Assembly: GCA_015657535.1 (NCBI GenBank)
Contig: JADHZB010000283.1
Coordinates: 1 to 25,310 of the forward strand
DNA from: Nephromyces sp. MM_2019
Lineage: Eukaryota; Apicomplexa; Aconoidasida; Nephromycida
Length of the DNA: 25,310 nt
Direction of reading: 5' to 3'
Shown: piece after piece, positions 11,981-22,396 of the stretch
Layout: each line of letters starts with the position of its first letter
Numbering within the stretch: the first letter of the stretch is position 1
The notes under the pieces: generated by a model
Database searches by the model: none
Told to the model about the DNA's origin: nothing
What the model saw: the letters and a program-made list of their open reading frames with translations, nothing else
Program-made: the position numbers and the translations under genes

Positions 11981-13393
11981 ATGTTTATTAGGGATGTTAC
12001 ACTATGTATTTCCTTGAATAAGCCTCGTAAATATTTATCACTGAAAAAGTATACTATTACATTTCTAACTCTCACACTCTTCTTCATACTTTTTCGATAT
12101 AACATACTAGGAAGACTAACATCTCCTACCTTGGCCATGACAACTTTGAGCTCTTGCGGTAGAGCAACAAGCTTCCTAACATCTCGATCGATAATTACTC
12201 ATAATTATTTCTATCCTAAAATCCTTAATCCAAATTTCTTCTCGACAAACTCCCCGCCTCTACAATTCAGCGCTCCTTTCGTCAAGAAATTACAAGCAAA
12301 TCACCATCTAAATCCACTTCATCCGCTTGGTATAATCAAAAAGAAGATTGATTCATACTTCTCATCATTACCAAACAGCTATACCCTGGGTTCCCCATTC
12401 GCCAAGTTTGAAAAATTCCCAATATCTCTAACTACCGAACAAAATTTTGATGAACTTTTGATAAAGAAATCACACCCAAGCAGATCTGCATCCGAAACAT
12501 TCTACCTAGATGAAAACATAGTAATCCGCACACAGGCAACTGCTCATCAACCTGAGCTGCTGAAGAATGGTATAGAAGCAGCCATCTGGGCTGCTGTGGT
12601 AGCCCGCAAGGATGAGATTGATAGGATCCATTACCCAATTTTTCACCAATACGATTCTTTCAAAGTATTTGGGAAGGGTCAACCAGCGATTGCGGAGATT
12701 GAAAAGATAATAAAACCACATTGGAATTTGAACCAAGAAAATGTTTATCGTTACATCAATCCCGTTATATTACATCTTCAATGTACACTAGAAGGACTGA
12801 TTGATTATCTTTTTGGCCAAGACAAACCAAGGAGGTGGGACTATAGCGAAACTTTTCCTTTCACGTCTCCATCACTAGAACTAGAAGTATATCACAATGA
12901 TAACTGGATTGAATTGCTCGGGTGTGGGCAAATTCATCCAAAGATCTTGAAAAATTGCAGCCTAGATCATTTAACTGGGTGGGCTTTCGGTATGGGCCTT
13001 GATCGTCTAACAATGGTTCTTTTTAATATACCCGACATACGCTTACTATGGACAGAAGATGAGAGATTCCATGAACAATTCCTAGATGGAGAAATAAAAC
13101 CTTTTAAACCATTCAGTAAGCATCCTGGTGTATATAAGGATGTAGCATTTTGGATGAGTCCAGACTGCGAGGAAAATCAATTATTTCAACTCTTTAGAGA
13201 ATCTGCGGGTGATTTACTAGAATCTGTAAAATTAATTGATGAATACACTGATCCCAACGATCTCAAGAAAAGTAAATGTTACCGGTTAGTATATCGTTCC
13301 TTAGAAAGGAACTTAACGAATGATGAGATTAATCTTTTACATATATCGGTTGTTAAAAAGGCGGTTCATGAATTCAATTTGATTGAACGATGA
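11981..13393 (+). CDS. FARS2: Mitochondrial-type phenylalanyl-tRNA synthetase (monomeric)
   Basis: Class II synthetase charging organellar tRNA-Phe with phenylalanine; single exon, 470 aa from the first ATG. The catalytic core begins near residue 115: motif 2 region IRTQATAHQ (182-190), RKDEID.IHYPIFHQ (209-223) typical of the monomeric organellar enzyme, ELLGCGQIHPKIL (311-323), and motif 3 GMGLDRL (337-343) followed by IRLLWTEDERF. The C-terminal FDX-ACB anticodon-binding domain starts at FKPFSKHPGVYKDVAFW (375-391) and runs to the end. The N-terminus is long: residues 22-43 are hydrophobic. A second in-frame ATG at 12137 (residue 53) would give a Ser/Thr/Arg-rich leader more typical of mitochondrial import. 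An in-frame TGA at 11966-11968 limits the upstream end unless an intron precedes the ATG. Family identification is firm; which start is used is uncertain. Confidence 0.95.
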   Translation: MFIRDVTLCISLNKPRKYLSLKKYTITFLTLTLFFILFRYNILGRLTSPTLAMTTLSSCGRATSFLTSRSIITHNYFYPKILNPNFFSTNSPPLQFSAPFVKKLQANHHLNPLHPLGIIKKKIDSYFSSLPNSYTLGSPFAKFEKFPISLTTEQNFDELLIKKSHPSRSASETFYLDENIVIRTQATAHQPELLKNGIEAAIWAAVVARKDEIDRIHYPIFHQYDSFKVFGKGQPAIAEIEKIIKPHWNLNQENVYRYINPVILHLQCTLEGLIDYLFGQDKPRRWDYSETFPFTSPSLELEVYHNDNWIELLGCGQIHPKILKNCSLDHLTGWAFGMGLDRLTMVLFNIPDIRLLWTEDERFHEQFLDGEIKPFKPFSKHPGVYKDVAFWMSPDCEENQLFQLFRESAGDLLESVKLIDEYTDPNDLKKSKCYRLVYRSLERNLTNDEINLLHISVVKKAVHEFNLIER

Positions 13394-13824
13394 TAATTAA
13401 TTTAGTGATATATTTCGTCCTATGTATAAAACCATTTTGGCTTAAATTTTTCAGAAAAATTTTATACAGAGAATTTCTATAGAATAACAAAATTATAAAT
13501 AATATATATACAATATAGTTTAATAAAACTATCAGAATATTAAAAACCTTTAATCAACAGCATTTAATTAAATAAAAAAGCCCGAATTGAAAAAATATCA
13601 TTAAGCGAAACCAAAAGCTAATTTTAAAATCTAAAATATGGCCGTCCTAGACCAATAAGTCCAAAAAAGCACTTAGTAGAAATTATCTTTGAAATTTATC
13701 TAATATTATAAATAATTATTATTTGTGAATTTTTCAGTTGAAGTATCCTCAGCAGAATTGAGGTCTTGTTCGATTTCCCTAAAATCATCAACAAATGCAT
13801 TTGTTTGATATAGTTTTTCATATA
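13394..13824. other. AT-rich spacer between convergent genes
   Basis: About 430 bp between the stop codons of PheRS (+) and the unrecognised minus-strand gene. It is AT-rich and presumably contains both 3' UTRs. Nothing else is supported. Confidence 0.6.
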
Positions 13825-15119
13825 TCATCTATGATTACAATTTAACCTGAGTTTTTTATAACTTTTAATAAAGAGAAAGGAAATAAAAATTCCAATTAGT
13901 AAGTATATCGGTAAAGCAGACTTTTTAAGGACTCCAGATATGTTTAAGTTAACTAAAACTTGATGTATTTCATTAATCATGCCGGCCTTTTTGGCTGGCT
14001 GATTTATATCGGTCCACGAATTATGTAAAACTTGATTAGTTGTTTTCCATCCTATCATACTTAACAGAAATCGAAATATACGCCTGAGAGTTAAACCAGA
14101 TAAAATATTAGATTCATTCTTTTGGTTAACTATGGAATAATAGATACTTTAGATTATGAAGAGATCGAAACGATAATTCAGTATAAAGTGTTTTAATAGA
14201 GTAAGCTTTTACTTTTCTTTATAGATGAGTATCTAAGAGATGTTAAGCTAATGTATAATGAATTGATATCAAATTAGTGATTGATTTGGGTTGCTTATAG
14301 ATATCAATTTATTTCTTAGAGAATTTATGAATTAAGGGAAATTTATCTTTGTGGGTATTTATGAAAGAGTTTTAACCTTAAATACGAATCGTGGTTATTT
14401 ATTGTTCCTAAGTTTGCAATCCATTCTTTTAAGGTCATTAGAATCATCCTAAAACTAAATATTACTGAAGCAGAATCACCTAAACTCCTCAGGATATCAC
14501 TAATCAATACCTATGAAAAAGGTTATGTATTATTTAGATTATATATAGGGTAACTAAAGCATCATAAATTCAATTATGTTGATAGTGAACAATAGACAGT
14601 TGTAAAAATAAGAGATGAAATCTGATTTGTTTTCGAATAGTATCATGAATTATTATAGTTTGTACAAGATTTGCCATCCTCGGAGATTTTCATGTTGCAT
14701 GAGCTTCAACCATAGGTTGATAAAAAAAGTGGATCGAACTAAATTTAATTGCGAAAGATTTTTATTTAAGCTTTTTAACAGGTATTTAAAAGGTTTGAAA
14801 TGCGTTAATGAAGCTGCCTAAATCTTAATTAAGCAATTTAATCGACACAACAAACAATCAATTGCTACAAAATCGATAAGGAAGTTAGGAGCTAAACTTA
14901 TACTCATTAGGTTAAAATTACTTGGAATGAGTTAGTACCAGCATCTGCTTCTTGTGGTTGATCATGCCCAGAATTGTTCATTTGAGGCTTCCGATCATGA
15001 CTGAAATTGTTAAAGTATGGTGAGTTATTAGGAAAGAAATGACTGGATGAAAAGTTGTTAAGATGGCTGCCATAGTAGTTTCGACCAGATAGGAAAGGAC
15101 CAATGGGCGGCCCGAACAT
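13825..15119 (-). CDS. Unrecognised protein with C-terminal membrane anchor, probable 4-exon gene
   Basis: Proposed exons: 15119-14922, 14817-14666, 14499-14377 (or starting at 14510), 14083-13825. Phases match at each join and the total is 732 nt, giving 243 aa. Supporting signs: the open frames contain non-random protein-like sequence against an AT-rich background, and each is flanked by GT and AG. Residues 1-45 are rich in Asn, Phe, Ser, Gly and Tyr (MFGPPIGPF, NYYG) and 45-66 are polar. The middle is helical with basic-hydrophobic stretches (LRRIFRFLLSMIGWKT). The C-terminus has one strong membrane helix (about 214-230) followed by KSYKKLR, the pattern of a tail-anchored protein facing the cytosol. 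The second donor (GTACAA) and the third exon's acceptor are the weakest calls. A peroxin 13-like identity (Tyr/Gly/Asn-rich start, amphipathic core) crossed my mind but is not established. Function unknown. Confidence 0.55.
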
Positions 15120-16809
15120 ATTTGAAGATTGAGGTGGTTTAATTCAAAAAAGGTGAATAAATTATCTGATTAAACTGTAAAAATAGCTAATCGCTACATT
15201 GTGAGCTCAAGTGCAATATTATATCATGTGTGGAAAGTAAAGGAACCCATGTTTAAGAAAAGTTTGTTAAATAAATTTTAAGGAATCAATTAGACAAAAC
15301 TTATAAAGAATAAAAAAAAAAATTTCTACTCATATTGGCACTTTTTAGTGATTTTAAAAAACTAAGATCCTTTGAGCTGTTCAGCTAAATTAAGTTGATC
15401 AGGCTAAAAAGATAGAGTGGTAAAAAGTAAAAAGTATGCTTAACCGAATTAAGAAATAGTTATAATTTTATTGAAAAAAATGTTGCAGCATAAATGGTCA
15501 CAACAAGACCAATTAATTAGTTTGATTATTAAAGCGGTGTAAATGTGAATATTTATTTGTTAGTTAATAAAATCATTTTCATTAATTAGACCTTTTTACT
15601 CGAGAGGAAATTATATGAATTAATTTATCAATTTTGTTACAGTTTTTTTTGAATTCACTTCAGATTATCTTAAACACAAGAAATATTTATTTTTAAGAAA
15701 CAAGAGAAGGTGGTGGTCTCTTATAAGAATTAGAGAAAAAAGGGCTTCAAAGTAAATGAAAAAAAATAAATTTGAAGATCTAATCTTTATATTTATACTA
15801 ATCAATCAATAAAATATAAAATTTTATAATGTGATATAAGACCTATTCTCCATCTGTAACAATTCCTTCATAATTTTTATAACTCTTTTAATCAATAAAA
15901 TACTAGAGAAATAAATTCCTTGAAAGCAAATTTTAAGTATAGACAAATATGCCTTAACCCATAACAGAGAAATGAGGATATAGTTTCATTCCTTTTGAAG
16001 TCATATTCATGTTATTTCTTATACTTGAGCTCAAGATAAAATATATGTACCAAGAAATTGAGTTTACATTTTAATTCCTTGGATTTTAATAAATGAGTGG
16101 CCAATTTACAATTAAATTAAGTTAAGTATTGTGTACATTCTATCTTGATTAAATCCTGGTTAATTGTAAAAGTAGTATACATTATTTTCATTCTGAAATA
16201 ATGGTTGAACTTACATCTTAGACTTTTGAACTTACTTGAGATGGAAATTATATCTTTAAACTTTAGTATTCGGTAATAGCTTATAGCATAAATATCTACA
16301 GCTTCTACTAGAATTACAAATAGACTACTTGAAAATGATTCATTGTGGCTGTGAAGAACATAGTAGCACTTCACACAGATCTGAGTATTAATTTGAAGAA
16401 TCATTTAATATACATCGTCAAGCAACTAAATTTTGAAATAAAATACCTTAGATTGTGTGAGAGATTGAATTAGAGCAAAATCTTAGCTTAGGACTTTGAA
16501 ATTATAACTTAAGAAAGAAATTCATTTATTTGAGTTTAATATTCGATATTCCGATTATAAAAAATTAAAGTTTTATTCATAACAAAGTTTTTACCCCTAA
16601 TCACTAGCAGTTTTTATTAATAGAGAATGAGTGGATTAAGCTTAAAAATGATATTTCAACAATGCATAAATTAAGAGGAATCTGTATAGGGTAATATGTG
16701 TTAATTATAAAAAAATTAAGCTTAGTAAATCAATTCTATCTTCAGTTTTAAAAAATTAGAAAAGTTTAATTATTAAAAATTCCAGTTTCTAGGCATATTT
16801 TTAAAATTA
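15120..16809. other. AT-rich spacer without supported genes
   Basis: 1.7 kb between the 5' end of the unrecognised minus-strand gene and the 3' end of the alpha-like gene. It is AT-rich with homopolymer runs. The only longish frame (16117-16404, minus) has random-looking composition and no splice-compatible neighbours that I could find. Confidence 0.5.
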
Positions 16810-18983
16810 TCATTTATCCTCGTCTATTTCTGGATGTAAAAATGGCAAACTGGGCCTGCAACGGAGCAATGCCATGTCTAATGAATACAATAAGTCCTGT
16901 GTGTTGTTGTCATCAATATTGACAATCGAAGATGAGCTATCTGAGATGGCTTTTTGAAATTTATCACTGTGAATGCCATCAAGCCATAGCCTTAGAGTTG
17001 AATACTGGTTTTTATGATAGGTTCTAAATACTTCTAAAATTAGATTTTGGAAATATATGATTTGATCATAGCTTTCAAGCTTGTTAGGGAAATAGAATAG
17101 GGTGGCCGCCCTTGCTAAAATCAAAGAATCAACTTGGTCATATATTTGATCACACGACTGAACGGTAATCAATTTTTTGAATAAATTAAAGGAATTATTT
17201 TCTTCATGTTCCCAAAAGTCGATAAAAATGCCAAATTCGTTTCTTGAAGCAACAGATCTTCTATATTCCTCTCCTTTCAAAAGAAAATCTTTTAAATATA
17301 GTGTAGCTGACTTTAAAAGTTGGTTTTGGTAATCTAGGTTAATACATAAATTTATTTTCTCAATTGGGATCTCAATCACATTAGTTTCATCAGGTATGTC
17401 TATAGAGTTAGAGTACTTCTGGAATTCTATGGGACAATCTGCTAAATCTTGTAAGTTTTTCAGCAAAGTGTTTGCCTCAAGTGATGAATCCATAATCAAT
17501 AGAGTGGAAAGAGGACCAATGTCCAAGCAATTGCATGAGTGAATGTAAAGGGAAGATAAAATAGCCTCAGCTGATAAGGGTAGTACAAATTTTGGGGGCT
17601 TAACATATTGTGTCGGAGTTCTGATGATTTTACATAGGTCTGAGTTGAGTTTCTCAACAGATTCTGAATATTCTGAAATGTCATCAAAGATAATCAAAGT
17701 TGGCCTTCCCTTTTGCCTTTGCTCTATAGCAAGTTCCAAAGCACATAAAGGAGATATATAGGATTGTAATGGAACTTCTTGTAAGCTGTATGGAGAATCC
17801 ATTACTTGGGGGGATATGATTTTCACTCGTTTACGAATACTTTGATCAAATTCAATTTCCATCTTGGTTTCAAGCTCCTCATCTGATCCAGGGTCCTCGA
17901 TTATGTGTTGTGTTAATTTCTGAGGCAAATCCCTTAAGAATTCTGTATACTTTCTAACAGAGGTTAAAGCTATAATAATGATTCGTTCATCTCCATTTAT
18001 ATCCTTCATAAGCTTGGAGATAACATTTAAAGCTGCATTAGTTTTACCGGTTTTTACAATTCCATGAAAAAGTATTCTATGTCCTTTCCCAATAGGTGTC
18101 AAAAGTTCAATAGCGTTCAAACCAGTGTTTAGCTTCTCGGTAATAGCTTTTTGCTTACTAAGTGGAGGTGATGGGGGCAAGCTTAATATTGATTTGTAGT
18201 AAGTCGAAGGAAGATAAGGAATTGTTTCCAAAGGTGAGAAAATAAATTTTGGAGAAGAGAATGGGTGGTTATCTTGGTGTTCAAGTTCTGAAGGTGTTAA
18301 TAATTTGACAGTTGAACCAACGGGGGATTTAATTGGTGTAAAAGATGAGGTTACACATGCATTTGGCTCCAGTTCTATTACCATCCCTATTTGATCATTG
18401 TCAAATCGAACAAAGGATCCTATACTAGAATTCATTAAGCCATTGCAGCGATGAGTAATACCTATGTGAGTAAAATAAATAATTATTTGCCTTGGTTAAA
18501 ATATTATCAGAATTATTCAACTTTAAATGTATTATAGTTATAAAAGACGAGTGCTAAAATTTTACGGCAAGGATTCATCTGACTACTTAAGAAATCATGT
18601 ATTTTAGATTAAGAGTCTATAAATGTACTAAAACGCATACATAATATAGCTATATCTTTGCCTTTAGAAGGCAAACATCTCCTATTCGAAAAGGTAATCT
18701 CATCATAGAGATCTCGACTAGAATATAAAGTTTAAAAATAGATTTTAATATACTTACCCGAGCTTTCAATAACTAAGCCTTCAGTACCGTGAGTATTATT
18801 GCTTAATCCTCCGGAGATTAGTTGCTCCAAAGATGATGGAGGAGTTATGGAATCTGTTGAGAAGTAGGTATGTGGTATGTTACTATACGCATTATGGTTT
18901 AACGGTAGAGGCTGTATCCTACTTATAATGTAGGAAGTAAACATATAAGGCTTAAAGAGCCTATTAAAAGTTTGAAGTTGCAT
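16810..18983 (-). CDS. Divergent F1-ATPase (ATP synthase) alpha-like subunit, 2 exons
   Basis: Exons 18983-18758 and 18461-16810 are joined by a GTAAGT...ATAG intron of 296 nt; phases match and the product is 625 aa, longer than the usual 500-570. Residues 1-45 look like a mitochondrial presequence with helices and Ser/Thr. The beta-barrel segment spans the splice (GLVIES..GITHRCNGL, then GSFVRFDNDQIGMVIELEP). TGLNAIELLTPIGKGHRILFHG leads into the P-loop GIVKTGKT (209-216); Walker B is TLIIFDDIS (330-338, DD at 335-336); the C-terminal helical domain aligns with alpha subunits (REL-like EEYRR, LILARAATLFYFPNKL). The alpha SRVGSAAQ block with the arginine finger is replaced by LDYQNQLLKS (451-460), and Gln in GDRQTGKT is Lys. 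It may be a degenerate alpha paralogue with a structural role, or the organism's only alpha. Location is presumably the mitochondrial matrix side. Confidence 0.85.
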
Positions 18984-20369
18984 CTTGACATTCCTCGAAT
19001 GACTAATTTATATATAATATATCCAACGAATAGCCAACCTTGCAAAGTTTAAATTTTGTTCAATTGAACTTGTTTATACTTGTATTTACACTTCTAGGCT
19101 TAACTAACATGTTCGATTAAATTTACAGACTAGGAGATACTGATAAGTATCATAATGAGATGTCTGATCTGAATTAACTGCTACTATGAAAGTGTAATTT
19201 GTTAAACATCAGACTTTAACTGTTTTAAATACACACAAATATCAAAAATTATATAATCCATTAAGTTGCTAAAATCTCAGTAGACACAACAAATCATAAC
19301 TTGATATAATTCTTAATAATTTAAGAACATGTAAACAAGCTCTAATTCATTTGGACTCCTCAATTTAAAGAGGTTTCATAAGGCTAATATGTAGCTTACT
19401 ATCTACCCTAACCTCAATTAACAGATGATAAGGCTTTCTCATTAAATTTATAATATACATTCCTATTATTCAAAAGTTAATCTGATTATTACTTAACTTT
19501 ATCTTATCTAGCTTATAATTAATTTTCTTACAATTCAATTTAATTGTATAGTAACTAAGTTACATCATATTTATCTAAATATACAAATTTACTACGATTT
19601 AATAGTTTAAGATTGACATACATAGGACTTGAAACTCAATTCGAATTTATCAAATTTAAAACTTGAGTATTCATAAATCATAATAAATAACAAAAAATAT
19701 TTCAAATAAATTCAAATTGACTATCGACTAAATTTATTATTACTATCATTTTTGTTTTGATGTAGTTCACTTTGAAACAAAAATAGATGTTTATTATTCA
19801 AATTAAATTATTAAGCAACCAGTTATACTTAAAATTTAAATCAAAACAATGTAAGATGATTAAAATAATCAAAAATAAACAAAATCAAAATTGATAATAT
19901 TAAATTGTTTCAAAATGTATCTAAACATATAAAGTAAAATTTGTTTCCTAATTCTTAACTACTTCCAATTAAGTTAGCCATTCTTATAATTCTTAATATA
20001 AAGTAGCTATATATCCAGGGCTATAATCTTTTCAATTTCATTGTTAATTGAACACAAGATAACTAATTATATATGCTCATTGAGCCTTATATATATAAAT
20101 GTCACACAAATATAGATATACCTAAGTAAAACTTTTGCATAAACTTATCACACATATAATAACAACAATAAGTCATGCTTTAATTGGGTGTAGATCAAAA
20201 TATATATAAAACAATATAGGTAAGTAATTATAATAATTTATAACATGTTGATAAAATCAAAACTCAAGGGTGCATTGAATATATATAAATGCTCTTTCAA
20301 TATACACACATGTTAAGAAACATATACAAGACTAAAAACATATGTTAATATTGTTGTCACACAGACTTT

Positions 20370-20381
20370 CCCCCTCCCCCC
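20370..20381. other. C-tract in AT-rich spacer
   Basis: Five C, one T and six C in a row, i.e. two G-runs on the minus strand, in a region otherwise almost free of GC. It could be a protein-binding site or chance; there is no further evidence. Confidence 0.4.
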
Positions 20382-21125
20382 AATGTTAATCAAACCACAT
20401 ATCTTGTTATACACTGCAGAATTACTTCGAAACATAAATTTAAAATTCTAGCTAGAGTCAACTTTTGTTGAAAGTTGTATATATCAAAAAATTCTAAAAG
20501 AAATAAATTGATTATTATACATAGCAAAAAATATATTACACAGATATAGAATTTGAATGCCTTATATAGCAAAATTTGATTATCTATAAGATGAAATATT
20601 TATCAAATTGTTTTTAGCCCCTAATAATAAATGTTATACAAATTATATAGAAGTGAATTTATCCTTGTTGTAGTTTTATTTAACAATAACAAAATTTTTG
20701 ATATTAAATAAAATTACTTTTAATAATATTTTGCACCCTAATCAAAAAATAACTCCATTAACAATAATCACTTTCACAGTTTAGATTATATAAACATAGA
20801 TGATTTATTATAAACACTTAGATGTTTAACATTCATATCAAAAATTATATTTAACTATTACTATAATGTAAGTTTTTCCTCCTTATATTTAATTAATATG
20901 AGAGAAAAAAGTATGAACACCAACGTCATTTTTATATACAACTTGTCTACTTTTAGTTAATTTGAGCTTCAACAAATTTTTCTTCACGAAGATGTACTTA
21001 ACATACAATTTTGAAGTTCAATTTTTGAAAAAAATTTGCCTAAATAAACTGATCTCTGTTAGAAAAATTGAGAAATGAGCGCTATCTAAAATCTCTTGGA
21101 TTAATTTTGAGTATTTATTACAATC

Positions 21126-21149
21126 CACACACACACACACACACACACA
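21126..21149 (+). repeat. (CA)12 microsatellite
   Basis: Twelve uninterrupted CA dinucleotides, followed by further CA-rich sequence. Direct observation. Confidence 0.97.
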
Positions 21150-22111
21150 GACACAAGTGCACAAACATAAAGCAAACACAAACACTTTTACACACAATCA
21201 GCATTTTACTAAGAAAATATATATTCTCATGATATCTATGAAACCATTTCTCATATATAAGAGATAGTTTGCTTATATGAAATATATAAAACATCAAACC
21301 AAAAACACATTAGAGTTAAATTCAATTTATATATTCACAAACATAAATATATATATATATATTCATCCACACATACATAAATTTATGTAATTATATAAAA
21401 AAAAGAAATATATTTATTTATAACAAAAATTTATTCAATGCAATTATAAATATCACTTTAGTTAATAAGATATGATGAAATTTAACTCGATAAAATTCTA
21501 CAAGTTTTAATAGCAATAGTATAATATTAGTAATATATTATCTTACCCATACACAACTACCATACATATTTTCATATGAATGCTACACAAGGCAAACAAA
21601 ATAATAAAAAACCCAAAAAAGATAAATACAAATTTAGAGATGTCTTAAGTTTTCCTCATTGGCATGAACACACATATAAAACAAATGCATGTGTATATAT
21701 AAATATGAGTACATTTCGACATTTGTAAATGTTTAAGCAATCTGAATACACTCTGATAACAAAACCCATTCAAAAGGAATCAGAAAGGTTTTAGTAGTTA
21801 CATACATACCTACACACACAATTTAAATAATTTATTAAATAACCAAGTGTGAAATATATATATATTTAACAACTCTCTTTTTTAGTATCATTTTTCCCCT
21901 ATACGTATATATAGCGAGAGAAAAAGAGCTATGCAAAGCCAATACACACAAAACTCAATCATTCACTTATGAGTGAACACAACACAAACAACTCAAAATC
22001 ATATATCAAATATATTGATGATCACCCTCATTAGCTTCAAATACGTAATAATTTAGTACAAGACAATACATAACAATTTAGTACAAGACACATAACATTA
22101 AACTTCTCTAT

Positions 22112-22147
22112 ATGCACACCCATCCACACCCACCCGCATCATTATAA
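22112..22147 (+). other. Upstream ORF 1 in decarboxylase leader
   Basis: ATG to TAA, 11 residues, MHTHPHPPASL. It is His/Pro-rich with a Pro-Pro pair. It would be translated only if the transcript starts upstream of 22112, which cannot be seen. Confidence 0.35.
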
Positions 22148-22238
22148 ATACATACTCATATCACTACAAATACTTAACACATATCCTTACAAACAAACAC
22201 CCATATCATTATACATACACACCTATATTTACAAATAA

Positions 22239-22247
22239 ATGCATTAG
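22239..22247 (+). other. Minimal upstream ORF 2 (Met-His-stop)
   Basis: ATG CAT TAG, a two-codon reading frame 150 nt before the main start. Its existence is direct; its use is conjecture. Confidence 0.3.
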
Positions 22248-22396
22248 CCTACATCGCTACAAGCAATCAACTACATCATTATATTACACAGAGTCACCCA
22301 TATACACACATACTTACACAAACACACCTACAAACACACATACACATATCTACAAACACACATAGATACACACACGTCTATACATACAAAACCAAG

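Larger units (their letters stand above)
18984..22111. other. Long AT-rich divergent spacer
   Basis: Between the divergent alpha-like (-) and decarboxylase (+) genes. It is very AT-rich with scattered TA runs and, from about 21100 rightward, many CA dinucleotides. It includes a short direct repeat of a TTTAGTACAAGACA word at about 22050 and 22078. No gene is supported; the frame at 20390-20572 (-) is low-complexity. Confidence 0.5.
22100..22396 (+). promoter_or_regulatory. G-depleted CA-rich leader of the decarboxylase gene
   Basis: The roughly 300 nt before the decarboxylase ATG contain only about a dozen G on the plus strand and many ACACA/CATA words. If transcribed, it would be an almost unstructured 5' UTR. 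The transcription start is not visible, so part of it may be promoter. It contains two upstream ORFs, listed separately. Confidence 0.5.

Noticed and set aside
14615..14821. 68-codon plus-strand frame
   Set aside because: It opposes the proposed second exon of the minus-strand gene, and its product is Lys/Asn/Phe-rich with no motif. If RNA showed plus-strand transcription this would need revisiting.
16117..16404. 95-codon minus-strand frame
   Set aside because: Composition is that expected of random AT-rich sequence, and no neighbouring exon or domain was found.
20390..20572. 60-codon minus-strand frame, hydrophobic
   Set aside because: Low-complexity Ile/Leu/Phe/Tyr from AT-rich DNA; no support.
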